A DNA stretch of 64,000 nucleotides, from contig NZ_PDOA01000001.1 of NCBI RefSeq assembly GCF_003116135.1, positions 558,001 through 622,000 on the forward strand. The letters are read 5' to 3'. The DNA is from Teichococcus aestuarii. Lineage in GTDB: Bacteria > Pseudomonadota > Alphaproteobacteria > Acetobacterales > Acetobacteraceae. The notes beneath the pieces are model-generated. The model was not told the DNA's origin and did no database searches. It saw only the letters and a program-made list of their open reading frames with translations. A program made the translations under genes and the position numbers. This document shows positions 52,987-64,000 of the stretch, piece after piece. Each line of letters begins with the position of its first letter. Positions within the stretch are counted from its first letter, which is position 1.

Positions 52987-54369
52987 ATGAGTGCGCGTAT
53001 TCTGGTCGTTGACGACATTGCCGCCAATCTCCGCCTGCTCGAGGCGCGGCTGAACGCAGAATATTACGAGGTCGCACTGGCATCCTCGGGGCCGGAGGCC
53101 CTCCGCCGCGCCGAGGACTGGCTGCCGGACGTCATCCTGCTTGACGTGATGATGCCGGGCATGGACGGGTATGAGGTCTGCCGCCGGCTCAAGGCCAATT
53201 CGGTCACGGCGCATATCCCGGTGGTGATGGTGACCGCCCTGGTGGACCCGGCGGAGCGTGTCCGCGGCCTGGAGGCGGGGGCGGACGACTTCCTCTCCAA
53301 GCCGGTGGACCACGCCACGCTGTTCGCGCGCCTGCGGGCGCTGCTGCGGGTGAAGCAGGTGCTGGACGCTTTCCGCCTGCGCGCCGAGACGGCGAACGAC
53401 CTGGGCTTCGAGCCGCAGCCGCGCCCCTCGGACGACATCGCCGGCGCCGTGGTGCTGCTGGCCACCGACGACCCCAACGAGGCGGAACTGATCGGCGAGG
53501 TACTGACCGCCGCCGCGGTGAGCCTGCACCAGGCGCGGGACAGCGCCGAGGCCTGGACCATGCTGGGGCAGGGCGGCTTCGACGTGGCGCTGCTCAGCCT
53601 CTCGCTGGAAGGCGATTCCGGGCTGCGCCTGGCCTCCCGCCTGCGCGCGCAGGCCTCGACGCGCGACCTGCCGGTGATGCTCATCGCCGATGCCGACCAG
53701 CGGGCGCAGCTGCTGCGCGGCTTCGACCTCGGCGCCAACGACCATGTGTTCCGCCCCGTGGACCCGAACGAACTGCGCGCGCGGCTGCGCAACCAGGTGC
53801 GCCGCAAGCGCTACCAGGAGCGGCTGCGCGCCGACCTGGACCGCTCCCTGGAGCTGGCGGTGACGGACAGCCTGACCGGGCTGCGCAACCGCCGCTACAT
53901 CACCCGCCACCTGGAAGGGCTGCTGCGCGGCGGCCAGACGGCGCTGCTGCTGCTCGACGTCGACCGCTTCAAGGCGGTGAACGATACCTATGGCCACGCG
54001 GCGGGCGATGTCGTGCTGAAGGTGGTCGCGCGGCGGATGAAGGAGCATCTGCGCGCCGTGGACGTGCTGGCCCGGTTCGGCGGCGAGGAGTTCGTCGTCG
54101 CCATGGCCAGCGCCACCGAGGAGGAGGCGATGCAGGTGGCCGAGCGGCTGCGCGCCGCGATATCCGAGGAGACGGTGCTGCTGGAGAACGGGATGTCCCT
54201 GCGCGTCACCGTCAGCATCGGGGTGGCGCTGGCGCTGCCGGGGGAGGATTTGCCGCGGCTGACCGCCGCCGCCGACGCGGCGCTCTACCGCGCCAAGGCG
54301 AATGGACGGGACCGGGTGGAACTGGCCAAGGGCGAGGACCACCACGCCTGCGATATCGGCGCCGCCTGA
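52987..54369 (+). CDS. pleD: PleD-like response regulator diguanylate cyclase
   Basis: Makes c-di-GMP when phosphorylated (460 residues). The first receiver has the acidic pair in VVDDIAAN and phospho-acceptor Asp53 in ILLDVMMPGMDGYEV. The second receiver is an adaptor that lacks the Asp (FDVALLSLSLEGDSG), as in PleD. The cyclase domain has DSLTGLRNRRY, DVDRFKAVNDTYGH and GGEEF at 365-369, with an inhibitory RxxD site at 356-359. GGAGAT lies 11 nt before the ATG at 52987. A possible TATAGT -10 element is at 52769-52774. It is transcribed alone. Confidence 0.94.
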   Translation: MSARILVVDDIAANLRLLEARLNAEYYEVALASSGPEALRRAEDWLPDVILLDVMMPGMDGYEVCRRLKANSVTAHIPVVMVTALVDPAERVRGLEAGADDFLSKPVDHATLFARLRALLRVKQVLDAFRLRAETANDLGFEPQPRPSDDIAGAVVLLATDDPNEAELIGEVLTAAAVSLHQARDSAEAWTMLGQGGFDVALLSLSLEGDSGLRLASRLRAQASTRDLPVMLIADADQRAQLLRGFDLGANDHVFRPVDPNELRARLRNQVRRKRYQERLRADLDRSLELAVTDSLTGLRNRRYITRHLEGLLRGGQTALLLLDVDRFKAVNDTYGHAAGDVVLKVVARRMKEHLRAVDVLARFGGEEFVVAMASATEEEAMQVAERLRAAISEETVLLENGMSLRVTVSIGVALALPGEDLPRLTAAADAALYRAKANGRDRVELAKGEDHHACDIGAA

Positions 54370-54398
54370 CGGCGCCAGGGCAGGGGCCGCCCAAAGCA

Positions 54399-54432
54399 GC
54401 AAGGCCGCGCCCGGAGCCGGACGCGGCCTTGC
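54399..54432. terminator. Bidirectional terminator hairpin
   Basis: An 11-bp perfect stem, GCAAGGCCGCG (54399-54409) with CGCGGCCTTGC (54422-54432), closes a 12-nt loop. It sits between the convergent pleD-like and rpmG genes. Confidence 0.65.
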
Positions 54433-54485
54433 CTCTATTCATCGGTCACCCGGCCCGAGGCAAGGCGCCCCGGGCCAGGGCGGAC

Positions 54486-54653
54486 TTACTTGATCTTGGA
54501 CTCGCGGAATGCGACGTGCTTGCGGGCGACGGGATCGTACTTCCGCATCTCCATCTTGCCCGTCGTGTTGCGGGTGTTCTTCTTGGTCACATAGAAGTAG
54601 CCGGTGTCAGCGGTGCTGACGAGCTTGATCAGGATGGTGTTCGACTTGGCCAT
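54486..54653 (-). CDS. rpmG: Ribosomal protein L33
   Basis: A 55-residue large-subunit protein. It reads [20 protein letters not shown], then [20 protein letters not shown], and ends [14 protein letters not shown]. This is the zinc-free form without the C-x2-C pairs. CTAG is at 54684-54687, 31 bp before the start, and the gap to the S41 protease end is 176 bp, so it may have its own promoter. Confidence 0.97.
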   Translation of the reverse strand: MAKSNTILIKLVSTADTGYFYVTKKNTRNTTGKMEMRKYDPVARKHVAFRESKIK

Positions 54654-54829
54654 GACGATCTTCCGTGGGCGCGGGGCGCACCGCTAGCAGGGGCGCCATC
54701 CGCCGGGCGGCACGTGGCCGCGCGCCCGGGTGCGACGCGAGAGGCCGCAACCTAGCCATCTGGCCGCGCCAGTCAAGAGGAAGGTGGGATTCGGCGCCCG
54801 CCCCGGCGCCGGCTCAGGGGTCCAGGGGC

Positions 54830-56380
54830 TCAGGGGTTGAGGGCGGTGCGGTAGGCGGCGGGGTTGTCGATCAGCGCGCGGGCGGCCTGCTGGTCCAGGT
54901 CGCGCTCCTCGGCCGGCGGGCAGGCGGCGCGCAGCGCCACCACCTCACTGGCCGGCACGGGGGCACGGGCGCGGCGGGCGCGGTCCAGCACCGGCTGCAT
55001 GGGCGAGGCGCCCTGGCCAAGCTGCTGCAGCGCCTGCTGGGTGGCTTCCAGGCCCAGGCTGGTGCACAGCGCCGGAATCACCCCCAGCCCCTGCACCGGC
55101 CAGCCCAGCGGCGCCAGCACGCGCGACCAGGAGATCAGCACCTCCGCCCCGTTCGGCAGCGGCACCACGATCTGGATCAGCCCCTTGCCCAGCGTGGCGC
55201 TGCCCACCACCACGGCACGCCCGCGGTCGCCCAGCGCGGCGGCCACGATCTCGGCGGCCGAGGCGGTGCGGCCATCCACCAGCACCACCACGGGGCGGGA
55301 TTGCGCCAGGTCGCTGCCGCCGGCCTGCCACACCCGGCGGGCATCGGGGTGGCGCCCGGCGCTCTGCGCCACCACGCCGCTGTTGAGGAAGGCGTCGGCC
55401 ACGCCCATCGCCTGGGTCAGGATGCCGCCACGGTTGCCGCGCAGGTCCAGCACCACGCCGCGCGGCGGGCCCGGCGCCGCGAAGGCGTTGTTCAGCGCCT
55501 CGGCCAGCTGCTCGGTGGTGACGGCGGAGAAGACGCTGATGCGGGCCCACAGGATGCCGTCCAGCACATCGGTGCGCAGGCTGCGCAGCACCTCGCTCGG
55601 GCGGCGCAGCACCAGGGTCAGGCGCTGGTTGCCCCGCCGCAGGCTGAGCCGCACCTGCGTGTCGGGCGGCCCCTCCAGCAGCTCCGCGGCCTGGGTGATG
55701 CGCCGGGCGGAGACGGGAATGCCGTCGATCGCCAGCAGCGTGTCGCCCTCGCGCAGCCCGGCGCGGCGCGCCTCCCCCTCCGCCTCCAGCGCGGCGACGA
55801 CGACGCTGCCGCGCGGCCCGCTGGCCACCCGCAGCCCGAGGCCGGACTGGCCCACCCGACGTTGCCGCGCCTCCCAGGCTTCCTCGGCGGTGATGTAGCG
55901 GCTGTAGGGGTCGAGGTGGTTGAACACCTCGTCGAACCCCGCCTGGATCAGCCGCTCCATCCCGGTGCGGCGCAGCTGCGGCGAATGCGCCCAGGCCTGG
56001 GCGTAAAGGCGGGAGAGGGTTTCCCCGAGCTGCTCGGCCGGTTCGCGCGCGGCCAGGTCGGGCCGCCCCTGCGGCGCCAGGGCCGAGCTGGGCAGCGGCG
56101 CCTCGGCCAGCAGGGCGCCGCCCAGATACAGCCGCAGCAGCCCGCCCTGCACCTCGGCGGTGAGGCCGGTATCCACCGCCCCCAGCCCGCGCAGCGACCA
56201 CAGCGCCATCTCCTCCGGCGCCGCGACCTCCAGGTGGCGTTCGATGATGGCCTCGAACGCCTCCCGCAGCACCACGCGGGTCAGGCTGCGGGAGAAGCCG
56301 GTCTCGGCCTGGGCCAGGGCGAGGCCGGGCGCCAGCGGCCCGGCCAGCAACAGGGCGAGGGCCAGCAGCCGCGCCAGCAT
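54830..56380 (-). CDS. S41 family C-terminal processing peptidase-like protein
   Basis: An exported serine protease with PDZ domain (516 residues). The signal peptide is MLARLLALALLLAGPLAPGLALA. After an unusually long N-terminal region (to about 190), the PDZ segment includes GLGLRVASGPRGSVVVAALE and LREGDTLLAIDGIPV. The catalytic core has the Ser in GRTASAAEIVAAAL (near 373) and the Lys in GSATLGKGLIQ about 26 residues later. LDLRGNRGGIL is the family's core motif. The C-terminus (about 440-516) is not typical of CtpA. It follows rnr, ending that run. The target is unknown. Confidence 0.9.
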   Translation of the reverse strand: MLARLLALALLLAGPLAPGLALAQAETGFSRSLTRVVLREAFEAIIERHLEVAAPEEMALWSLRGLGAVDTGLTAEVQGGLLRLYLGGALLAEAPLPSSALAPQGRPDLAAREPAEQLGETLSRLYAQAWAHSPQLRRTGMERLIQAGFDEVFNHLDPYSRYITAEEAWEARQRRVGQSGLGLRVASGPRGSVVVAALEAEGEARRAGLREGDTLLAIDGIPVSARRITQAAELLEGPPDTQVRLSLRRGNQRLTLVLRRPSEVLRSLRTDVLDGILWARISVFSAVTTEQLAEALNNAFAAPGPPRGVVLDLRGNRGGILTQAMGVADAFLNSGVVAQSAGRHPDARRVWQAGGSDLAQSRPVVVLVDGRTASAAEIVAAALGDRGRAVVVGSATLGKGLIQIVVPLPNGAEVLISWSRVLAPLGWPVQGLGVIPALCTSLGLEATQQALQQLGQGASPMQPVLDRARRARAPVPASEVVALRAACPPAEERDLDQQAARALIDNPAAYRTALNP

Positions 56381-56436
56381 CCGGGCGTGGAGGGCGGTGG
56401 CCCGCCCGTGGCATGGCAGGGGCGGGGTGGCGATGG

Positions 56437-58647
56437 CTAGCGCGGCCTGGCTCCGCGCGCCGGCGGCTTGCCGGGGGTGCCCTTGGGCGGCCCGCGCCGG
56501 ATGCGGCTGCGGCGGGCGCCCGGCACCGGCGGGGTGGCACCGAGCAGCTCGAACACCAGGCCGCCGGTCAGCGGCGTCGCCTCGGCCAGGCGCACCTCCA
56601 CGGGCTGTCCCAGGCTGAAGGACAGGCGCGTGTGGCGGCCGGAAAGCCGGCGCGCGGCTTCCTCGTAGGTCCATTGATCGTCCGGCAGGGATGAGGACGG
56701 CACGAGTCCCCCCGCGCCGTTCTCCGTGAGCGTGACGAACAGGCCGAAGCGTGTCACCCCCGAAATCCGCGCCTCGAACATGCCGCCGACGCGGGACGCC
56801 ATGTGCAGCGTCAGGTAGCGCTCCACCGCCTCGCGCTCGGCGGCGGCGGCGCGGCGCTCGGTACGGGTGATGTGCTCCGCCGTGTCTGGCAGGCGGGCCG
56901 TCTCCGCCTCCTCCAGCCCGCCCTCGCCGAGCTTCAGGCCACGCACCAGGGCGCGGTGGACGACGAGATCGGCATAGCGGCGGATCGGGCTGGTGAAATG
57001 CGCGTAGCGGGCGAGCGCCAGGCCGAAATGCCCGGCATTGTCCGGCGCGTACTCGGCCTGGGACTGGGCGCGCAGCACCGTCTCGTGCACCAGCCGTGCC
57101 TCGGGCCGCTCCGCCACCTGATCGAGCAGGCGGGCGAAGTCGCGCGGGTGGATGCGGTCGGAAGCGGGCAGGCCCAGCTCCATGGCCTCGAGGAACTGGC
57201 GCAGCGCCTCCAGCTTCTCGTCGGAGGGGCGCTCATGCACGCGGTAGAGCAGGGGCTGGTGGCGGCGCTCCAGCTCCTCCGCCGCGCAGACATTGGCGGC
57301 CACCATGAATTCCTCGATCAGCCGGTGGGAATCGAGGCGCTGGCGCGGCACCACGTCGCGCACCATGCCATCCCCGGCCAGCAGCACGCGGCGCTCGGGC
57401 AGGTCGAGGTCCAGCGTGCCGCGCCGCTCACGCGCCGCCGCCAGGGCGGCGTAGGCGCCATACAGCGCGTCGATCTCGGCCATGGGCAGGGCGGCGTCGG
57501 CGGCCGTCCGGCTGGCCTGCACCTGCTCGTAGGTGAGGCGGGCGAGGGAGCGCATCAGCCCGCGGCCGAAGCGGTGGCCGGTCTTCTGGCCCTGGGCGTC
57601 GAAGGTCATCTCGACGAAGAGGCAGCCGCGCTCCTCGCCCGGGCGCAGGCTGCACAGCCCGTTGGAGAGCGCCTCGGGCAGCATCGGCACGACGCGGTCG
57701 GGGAAATAGACGCTGTTGCCGCGCTCCCAGGCGGCGCCGTCGAGCGCGCTGCCGGGGCGGACGTAGTGCGCCACATCGGCGATGGCCACCACCACGCGCC
57801 AGCCGCCGCCCTCGGCGGTGGCCCAGACGGCGTCGTCGAAATCCCGCGCATCCTCGCCGTCGATCGTCACCAGCGGCAGCGCGCGCAGGTCCTCGCGGCC
57901 TTCCGCGCCCACGGGGCGGGCGCGTTCCGCCTCGGCCAACGCGCCGGGCGGGAACGCCTCCGGGATGCGGTGGGCGTGGATGCAGAGCATCGAGACGGCG
58001 CGTGGCGCGTCGAGCGGCCCCAGCCGCTCGGTCACCCGCGCCGGGCGCAGGCCGAGCGGGCTGCCGGGCAGCGCCTCGGCCAGCACCAGCTCGCCGGGCT
58101 CGGCGCCCAGGCTGTCCGCGGGCGCCACGCTCCATTCCTGGCGCTGGCGGCGGTCGGTGGGCTGGATGCGCCCCTCTTGGTAGACGCCCAGGATGCGCGC
58201 CGGGCCGCCGCCGATGCGCTTGAAGGTGCGGCCCTCGTAGCGCCCGCCGCCCAGCGGCTTCACCCGCGCCAGGATGCGCTCGCCGGGGGCCAGGGCGGGC
58301 TGGCCGGGGCGCTCGGGGCGCATCAGCACGAGCGGCGGGCGGCCGCGGCCCTCCCAGCGGATCGGGCGGGCGAGGGGCTCGCCATCGGCATCGGTGCCGA
58401 ACACCTCCAGCGGCACCATCTCGGGCAGGGCGCCACCCCCGGCGGGGCGGGCGCCGGCCTCGGGCACCCAGCCCTCCTCCTCCAGCGCCTTCATCAGCGC
58501 GCGCAGGGCCGGGCGCTGCTCCACGCCCAGCCCGAAATGCCGGGCGATCTCGCTCTTGCCCACGCGGCCACTTGCTTCCCGCAGGAAGCGCCGCAGCGCC
58601 TCACGCGAGGGAAGCTCAGGGCCGGGCGCCGCGTCCTCGCCCGGCAC
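56437..58647 (-). CDS. rnr: Ribonuclease R
   Basis: A 3'-5' exoribonuclease that degrades structured RNA (736 residues). An N-terminal winged helix (SREALRRFLREASGRVGKSEIARHF) precedes the cold-shock-like domains. The RNB catalytic core has TIDGEDARDFDDAVWA near residue 267, DRVVPMLPEALSNGLCSL, and AHFTSPIRRYADLVVHR. The S1 domain begins near FEARISGVTRFGLFVTL. The C-terminal tail is basic (RRSRIRRGPPKG). It starts 3 bp after the topA stop. Confidence 0.96.
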   Translation of the reverse strand: MPGEDAAPGPELPSREALRRFLREASGRVGKSEIARHFGLGVEQRPALRALMKALEEEGWVPEAGARPAGGGALPEMVPLEVFGTDADGEPLARPIRWEGRGRPPLVLMRPERPGQPALAPGERILARVKPLGGGRYEGRTFKRIGGGPARILGVYQEGRIQPTDRRQRQEWSVAPADSLGAEPGELVLAEALPGSPLGLRPARVTERLGPLDAPRAVSMLCIHAHRIPEAFPPGALAEAERARPVGAEGREDLRALPLVTIDGEDARDFDDAVWATAEGGGWRVVVAIADVAHYVRPGSALDGAAWERGNSVYFPDRVVPMLPEALSNGLCSLRPGEERGCLFVEMTFDAQGQKTGHRFGRGLMRSLARLTYEQVQASRTAADAALPMAEIDALYGAYAALAAARERRGTLDLDLPERRVLLAGDGMVRDVVPRQRLDSHRLIEEFMVAANVCAAEELERRHQPLLYRVHERPSDEKLEALRQFLEAMELGLPASDRIHPRDFARLLDQVAERPEARLVHETVLRAQSQAEYAPDNAGHFGLALARYAHFTSPIRRYADLVVHRALVRGLKLGEGGLEEAETARLPDTAEHITRTERRAAAAEREAVERYLTLHMASRVGGMFEARISGVTRFGLFVTLTENGAGGLVPSSSLPDDQWTYEEAARRLSGRHTRLSFSLGQPVEVRLAEATPLTGGLVFELLGATPPVPGARRSRIRRGPPKGTPGKPPARGARPR

Positions 58648-58650
58648 CGG

Positions 58651-61410
<2,760 letters not shown>

Positions 61411-61469
61411 GGCAGGTGTGCTGCGCTCTCTCTGGCCACCTGGGGCGGCGTTCTGGTCAGGCGTTGTCT

Positions 61470-62578
61470 CTACCGTAATCCGCTGCGGACCACGCGGTTG
61501 CCCGGCAGGGCTTCTATACGTCCCTCCAGCTCCAGATCGAGCAGGATTGCTTGCACCGCAGCAGGGGAGAGGTGGCAGCGTCGCAGCAACTCGTCAACCA
61601 CAACTGGTGCTGCTCCTATTAAATCAAGGACTTGCGCCATCTCTGCGGGAAGCGCCGCGGGGTCGGGGCCGGGCGCGGCCGGGTGCGCGGGGGCGCGGGC
61701 GGGGCGGAACAGGGGGGCCGCGCGCGGCGCCTCGGGCAGATTCTCCAGCACGTCCTCCGCCCGCTCGACGAGGTGCGCGCCCTGGCGCAGCAGGTCGTTG
61801 GAGCCGGCGCAGCGCGGGCCGAGCGGGCTGCCGGGCACGGCGAACACCTCGCGCCCCGCCTCCAGCGCCAGCCGCGCCGTCATCAGCGTGCCGGAGCGGT
61901 AGGCCGCCTCCACCACCACCACGCCCAGGCTGAGGCCGGCGATGATGCGGTTGCGGCGCGGGAAGTGCCGGGCGATGGGCGCCGTGCCGAGCGGCGCCTC
62001 GGCCACCACGGCGCCGCGCTCGGCGATCAGCCCCTGCAGCTCCAGGTGCTCGGGCGGGTAGGGCACGTCCAGCCCGCCGGGAATGACGGCGATGGTGGCG
62101 CCCGCCCGCAGCGCGCCCCGGTGCGCCGCGCCGTCGATGCCACGCGCCAGGCCGGAGGTGACGGTGATGCCGGCGGCGGCCAGCGCCTCGGCCAGTTCCT
62201 CCGCCATGCGGCGGCCAAGGCCGGAGCTGTTGCGCGCCCCCACCAGCGCCACCTGCGGCGCCAGCAGCAGCGCCGGGTCCCCCACCACGGCCAGCGCCGG
62301 CGGCGCGTCCGGCAACAGCGCCAGGAGAGGGGGATAATCCTCATCGCCCAGGAACAGGAAGCGGCCGCCCATCTCGGCCACCGCCGCCATCTCCCGCGCC
62401 ACGGCGGCCTCCGGCGCGGGGCGGTAGGGGGTGCCGCCGCGTGCCGGCAGGCCGGGCACCGCCGCCAGCGCGGCGGCGCCGGAGCCGTGCCGGGCCAGCA
62501 GCTTCTGGAAGGCGATGGGGCCGATCCCCTCGGTGCGCGCCAGCCGCAGCAGGGCCAGCGCCTCGGCCGCGTTCCGCG

Positions 62579-62582
<4 letters not shown>
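61470..62582 (-). CDS. dprA: DNA-processing protein DprA
   Basis: Loads RecA onto incoming single-stranded DNA during natural transformation (370 residues from GTG). The Rossmann core has VALVGARNSSGLGRRMAEEL, GITVTSGLARGIDGAAHRGAL, IAVIPGGLDVPYPPEH, and FPRRNRIIAGLSLGVVVVEA. The C-terminal winged-helix domain (about 305-370) ends with EGRIEALPGNRVVR. The GTG overlaps the plsY stop by 4 bp, so it is coupled. Presence alone does not prove competence. Confidence 0.95.
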
Positions 62583-63180
<598 letters not shown>

Positions 63181-63184
<4 letters not shown>

Positions 63185-64000
63185 CCGAACACCCGCCGCC
63201 CGGCCTTCCAGGTGCCCAGCACCCGGCCTTCCAGCGCCCGTCCGTCGAAGGGCGAGTTCTGCGCCTTGCCGGGCAATTTGCCGGCCTCGACCTTCCAGGC
63301 CCGCTCGGGGTCGAGCAGCAGCAGGTCGGCTGGCGCGCCGCGCTCCAGCCGGCCCACCGGCAGGCCGAGCAGGGCGGCGGGGCGGCAGGTCAGCAGGGCC
63401 AGGGCCTGGAGCAGCGTCAGGTCGCCGCCATGCACGCGGGAGAGGGTGATGCCGAGCAGCGTGGCCAGCCCCGTGCCGCCGGCCGAGGCCTGGGCGAAGG
63501 GCAGGCGCTTGTCGTCGGCATCGGCCGGCTGGTGGTCGGAGGCGATGGCATCGATCGTGCCGTCGGCCAGGGCCGCCACCACGGCCAGCCGGTCCGCCTC
63601 CCGCCGCAGCGGCGGGGAGAGCTTGGCGTAGGTGCGGAAATCGCCGATCGCCGTCTCGTTCAGGTCGAAATAGGGCGGCGCGGTGTCGCAGGTGACGCGC
63701 AGCCCCTCGGCCTTGGCGGCCCGGATCAGGTCGAGCGCCGCGCCGGTGGAGACATGGGCGAAGTGGACATGGCCGCCGGTGATGCGGGCCAGCGCGATGT
63801 CGCGCGCCACCATGATGGCCTCGGCCGCGGGGGGGATGCCGGCGAGGCCGAGCCGGGTGGCCAGCTCGCCCTCGGTGGCGACGCCGCCGCGTGCCAGGGA
63901 AGGCTCCTCCGGGTGCTGCACCACGAAGCTGCCGAAGGCGCGGGCATAGGAGAGGGCGATGCGCATGGTGCGCGCGCTGCCGATGGCGTGGCGCCCGTCG
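63181..64000 (-). CDS. pyrC: Dihydroorotase, 5' end outside window
   Basis: Closes carbamoyl aspartate to dihydroorotate in pyrimidine synthesis. The visible C-terminal 272 residues show GHVHFAHVSTGAALDLI (zinc-binding His), TCDTAPPYFDL, the substrate segment FRTYAKLSPPLRRE, and the metal-ligand region IASDHQPADADDKRLPF followed by SAGGTGLATLLG. The DHQP replaces the DHAPH of many class I enzymes; this also occurs in pseudo-dihydroorotases paired with PyrB. The N-terminal HxH needed to decide activity is outside. Its stop overlaps plsY by 4 bp. Confidence 0.9.

Noticed and set aside
52724-52990. 88-codon frame before the PleD-like gene
   Set aside because: No ribosome site or conserved sequence; it overlaps the probable promoter and leader of the cyclase gene.

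Overview
The window is about 72% GC and densely coded. Together with the gene content (a TTT-family solute receptor, an aerobic CO-dehydrogenase-like large subunit, an iscR/nifS cluster, and gene order at rpmH-rnpA-yidD-yidC-engB-argB-dapD-dapE) this points to an alphaproteobacterium of the Rhodospirillales, most likely an Acetobacteraceae member of the Roseomonas type. That placement is inferred from gene content; no rRNA gene is present. I see no phage, insertion sequence, integrase, toxin-antitoxin pair or CRISPR array, and the region looks chromosomal.

Layout. 0-2.5 kb: bacterioferritin and its ferredoxin (iron storage and release), then recQ. 2.5-12.7 kb: an OmpA-like lipoprotein, two Gfo/Idh/MocA oxidoreductases, a MarR regulator, a molybdopterin hydroxylase large subunit with a GlcG/HbpS protein, a NIPSNAP protein with a Bug-type receptor, an MFS carrier and a DedA-like protein. 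12.8-22 kb: peroxiredoxin and glnE, a large AsmA/YhdP-like protein, tyrS and anmK. 22-32.4 kb: iron-sulfur and thio-modification genes (cysteine desulfurase, iscR, an alpha/beta hydrolase, then iscS, ferredoxin, tenA, mnmA and a tRNA-Met). A serine hydrolase, a peptide-type binding protein and an M20 peptidase lie between the two halves. 32.5-45.4 kb: accessory metabolism (second peptide-type binding protein with a hydrolase, an ATP-grasp enzyme behind a palindromic promoter, a GGDEF/EAL protein, an amidohydrolase, a class II aldolase, an EamA carrier, a Tam-like methyltransferase, 3-hydroxybutyrate dehydrogenase, and a disulfide-reductase relative lacking one catalytic cysteine). 45.6-54.4 kb: rpmH-rnpA-yidD-yidC-engB, then argB, dapD, dapE, a membrane protein and a PleD-like cyclase. 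54.5-64 kb (minus strand): pyrC-plsY-dprA-topA-rnr-S41 protease, then rpmG; the first five genes overlap or nearly touch.

How the genes work together. Housekeeping genes form tightly packed, translationally coupled runs: ribosome, RNase P and membrane insertion; lysine/arginine precursor synthesis; RNA decay and DNA topology. The iron-sulfur half links IscS and ferredoxin to MnmA, which takes sulfur from a desulfurase for tRNA wobble thiolation. The accessory genes are mostly single enzymes with a transporter or binding protein and no full pathway beside them. The least explained items are small: a 43-bp dispersed palindromic repeat present twice, a 42-bp perfect palindrome, a 12-bp tandem array in a divergent promoter region, an operator-like inverted repeat inside a promoter, and two genes with good Shine-Dalgarno sequences but no ATG/GTG/TTG start. 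I found no clearly new multi-gene system.
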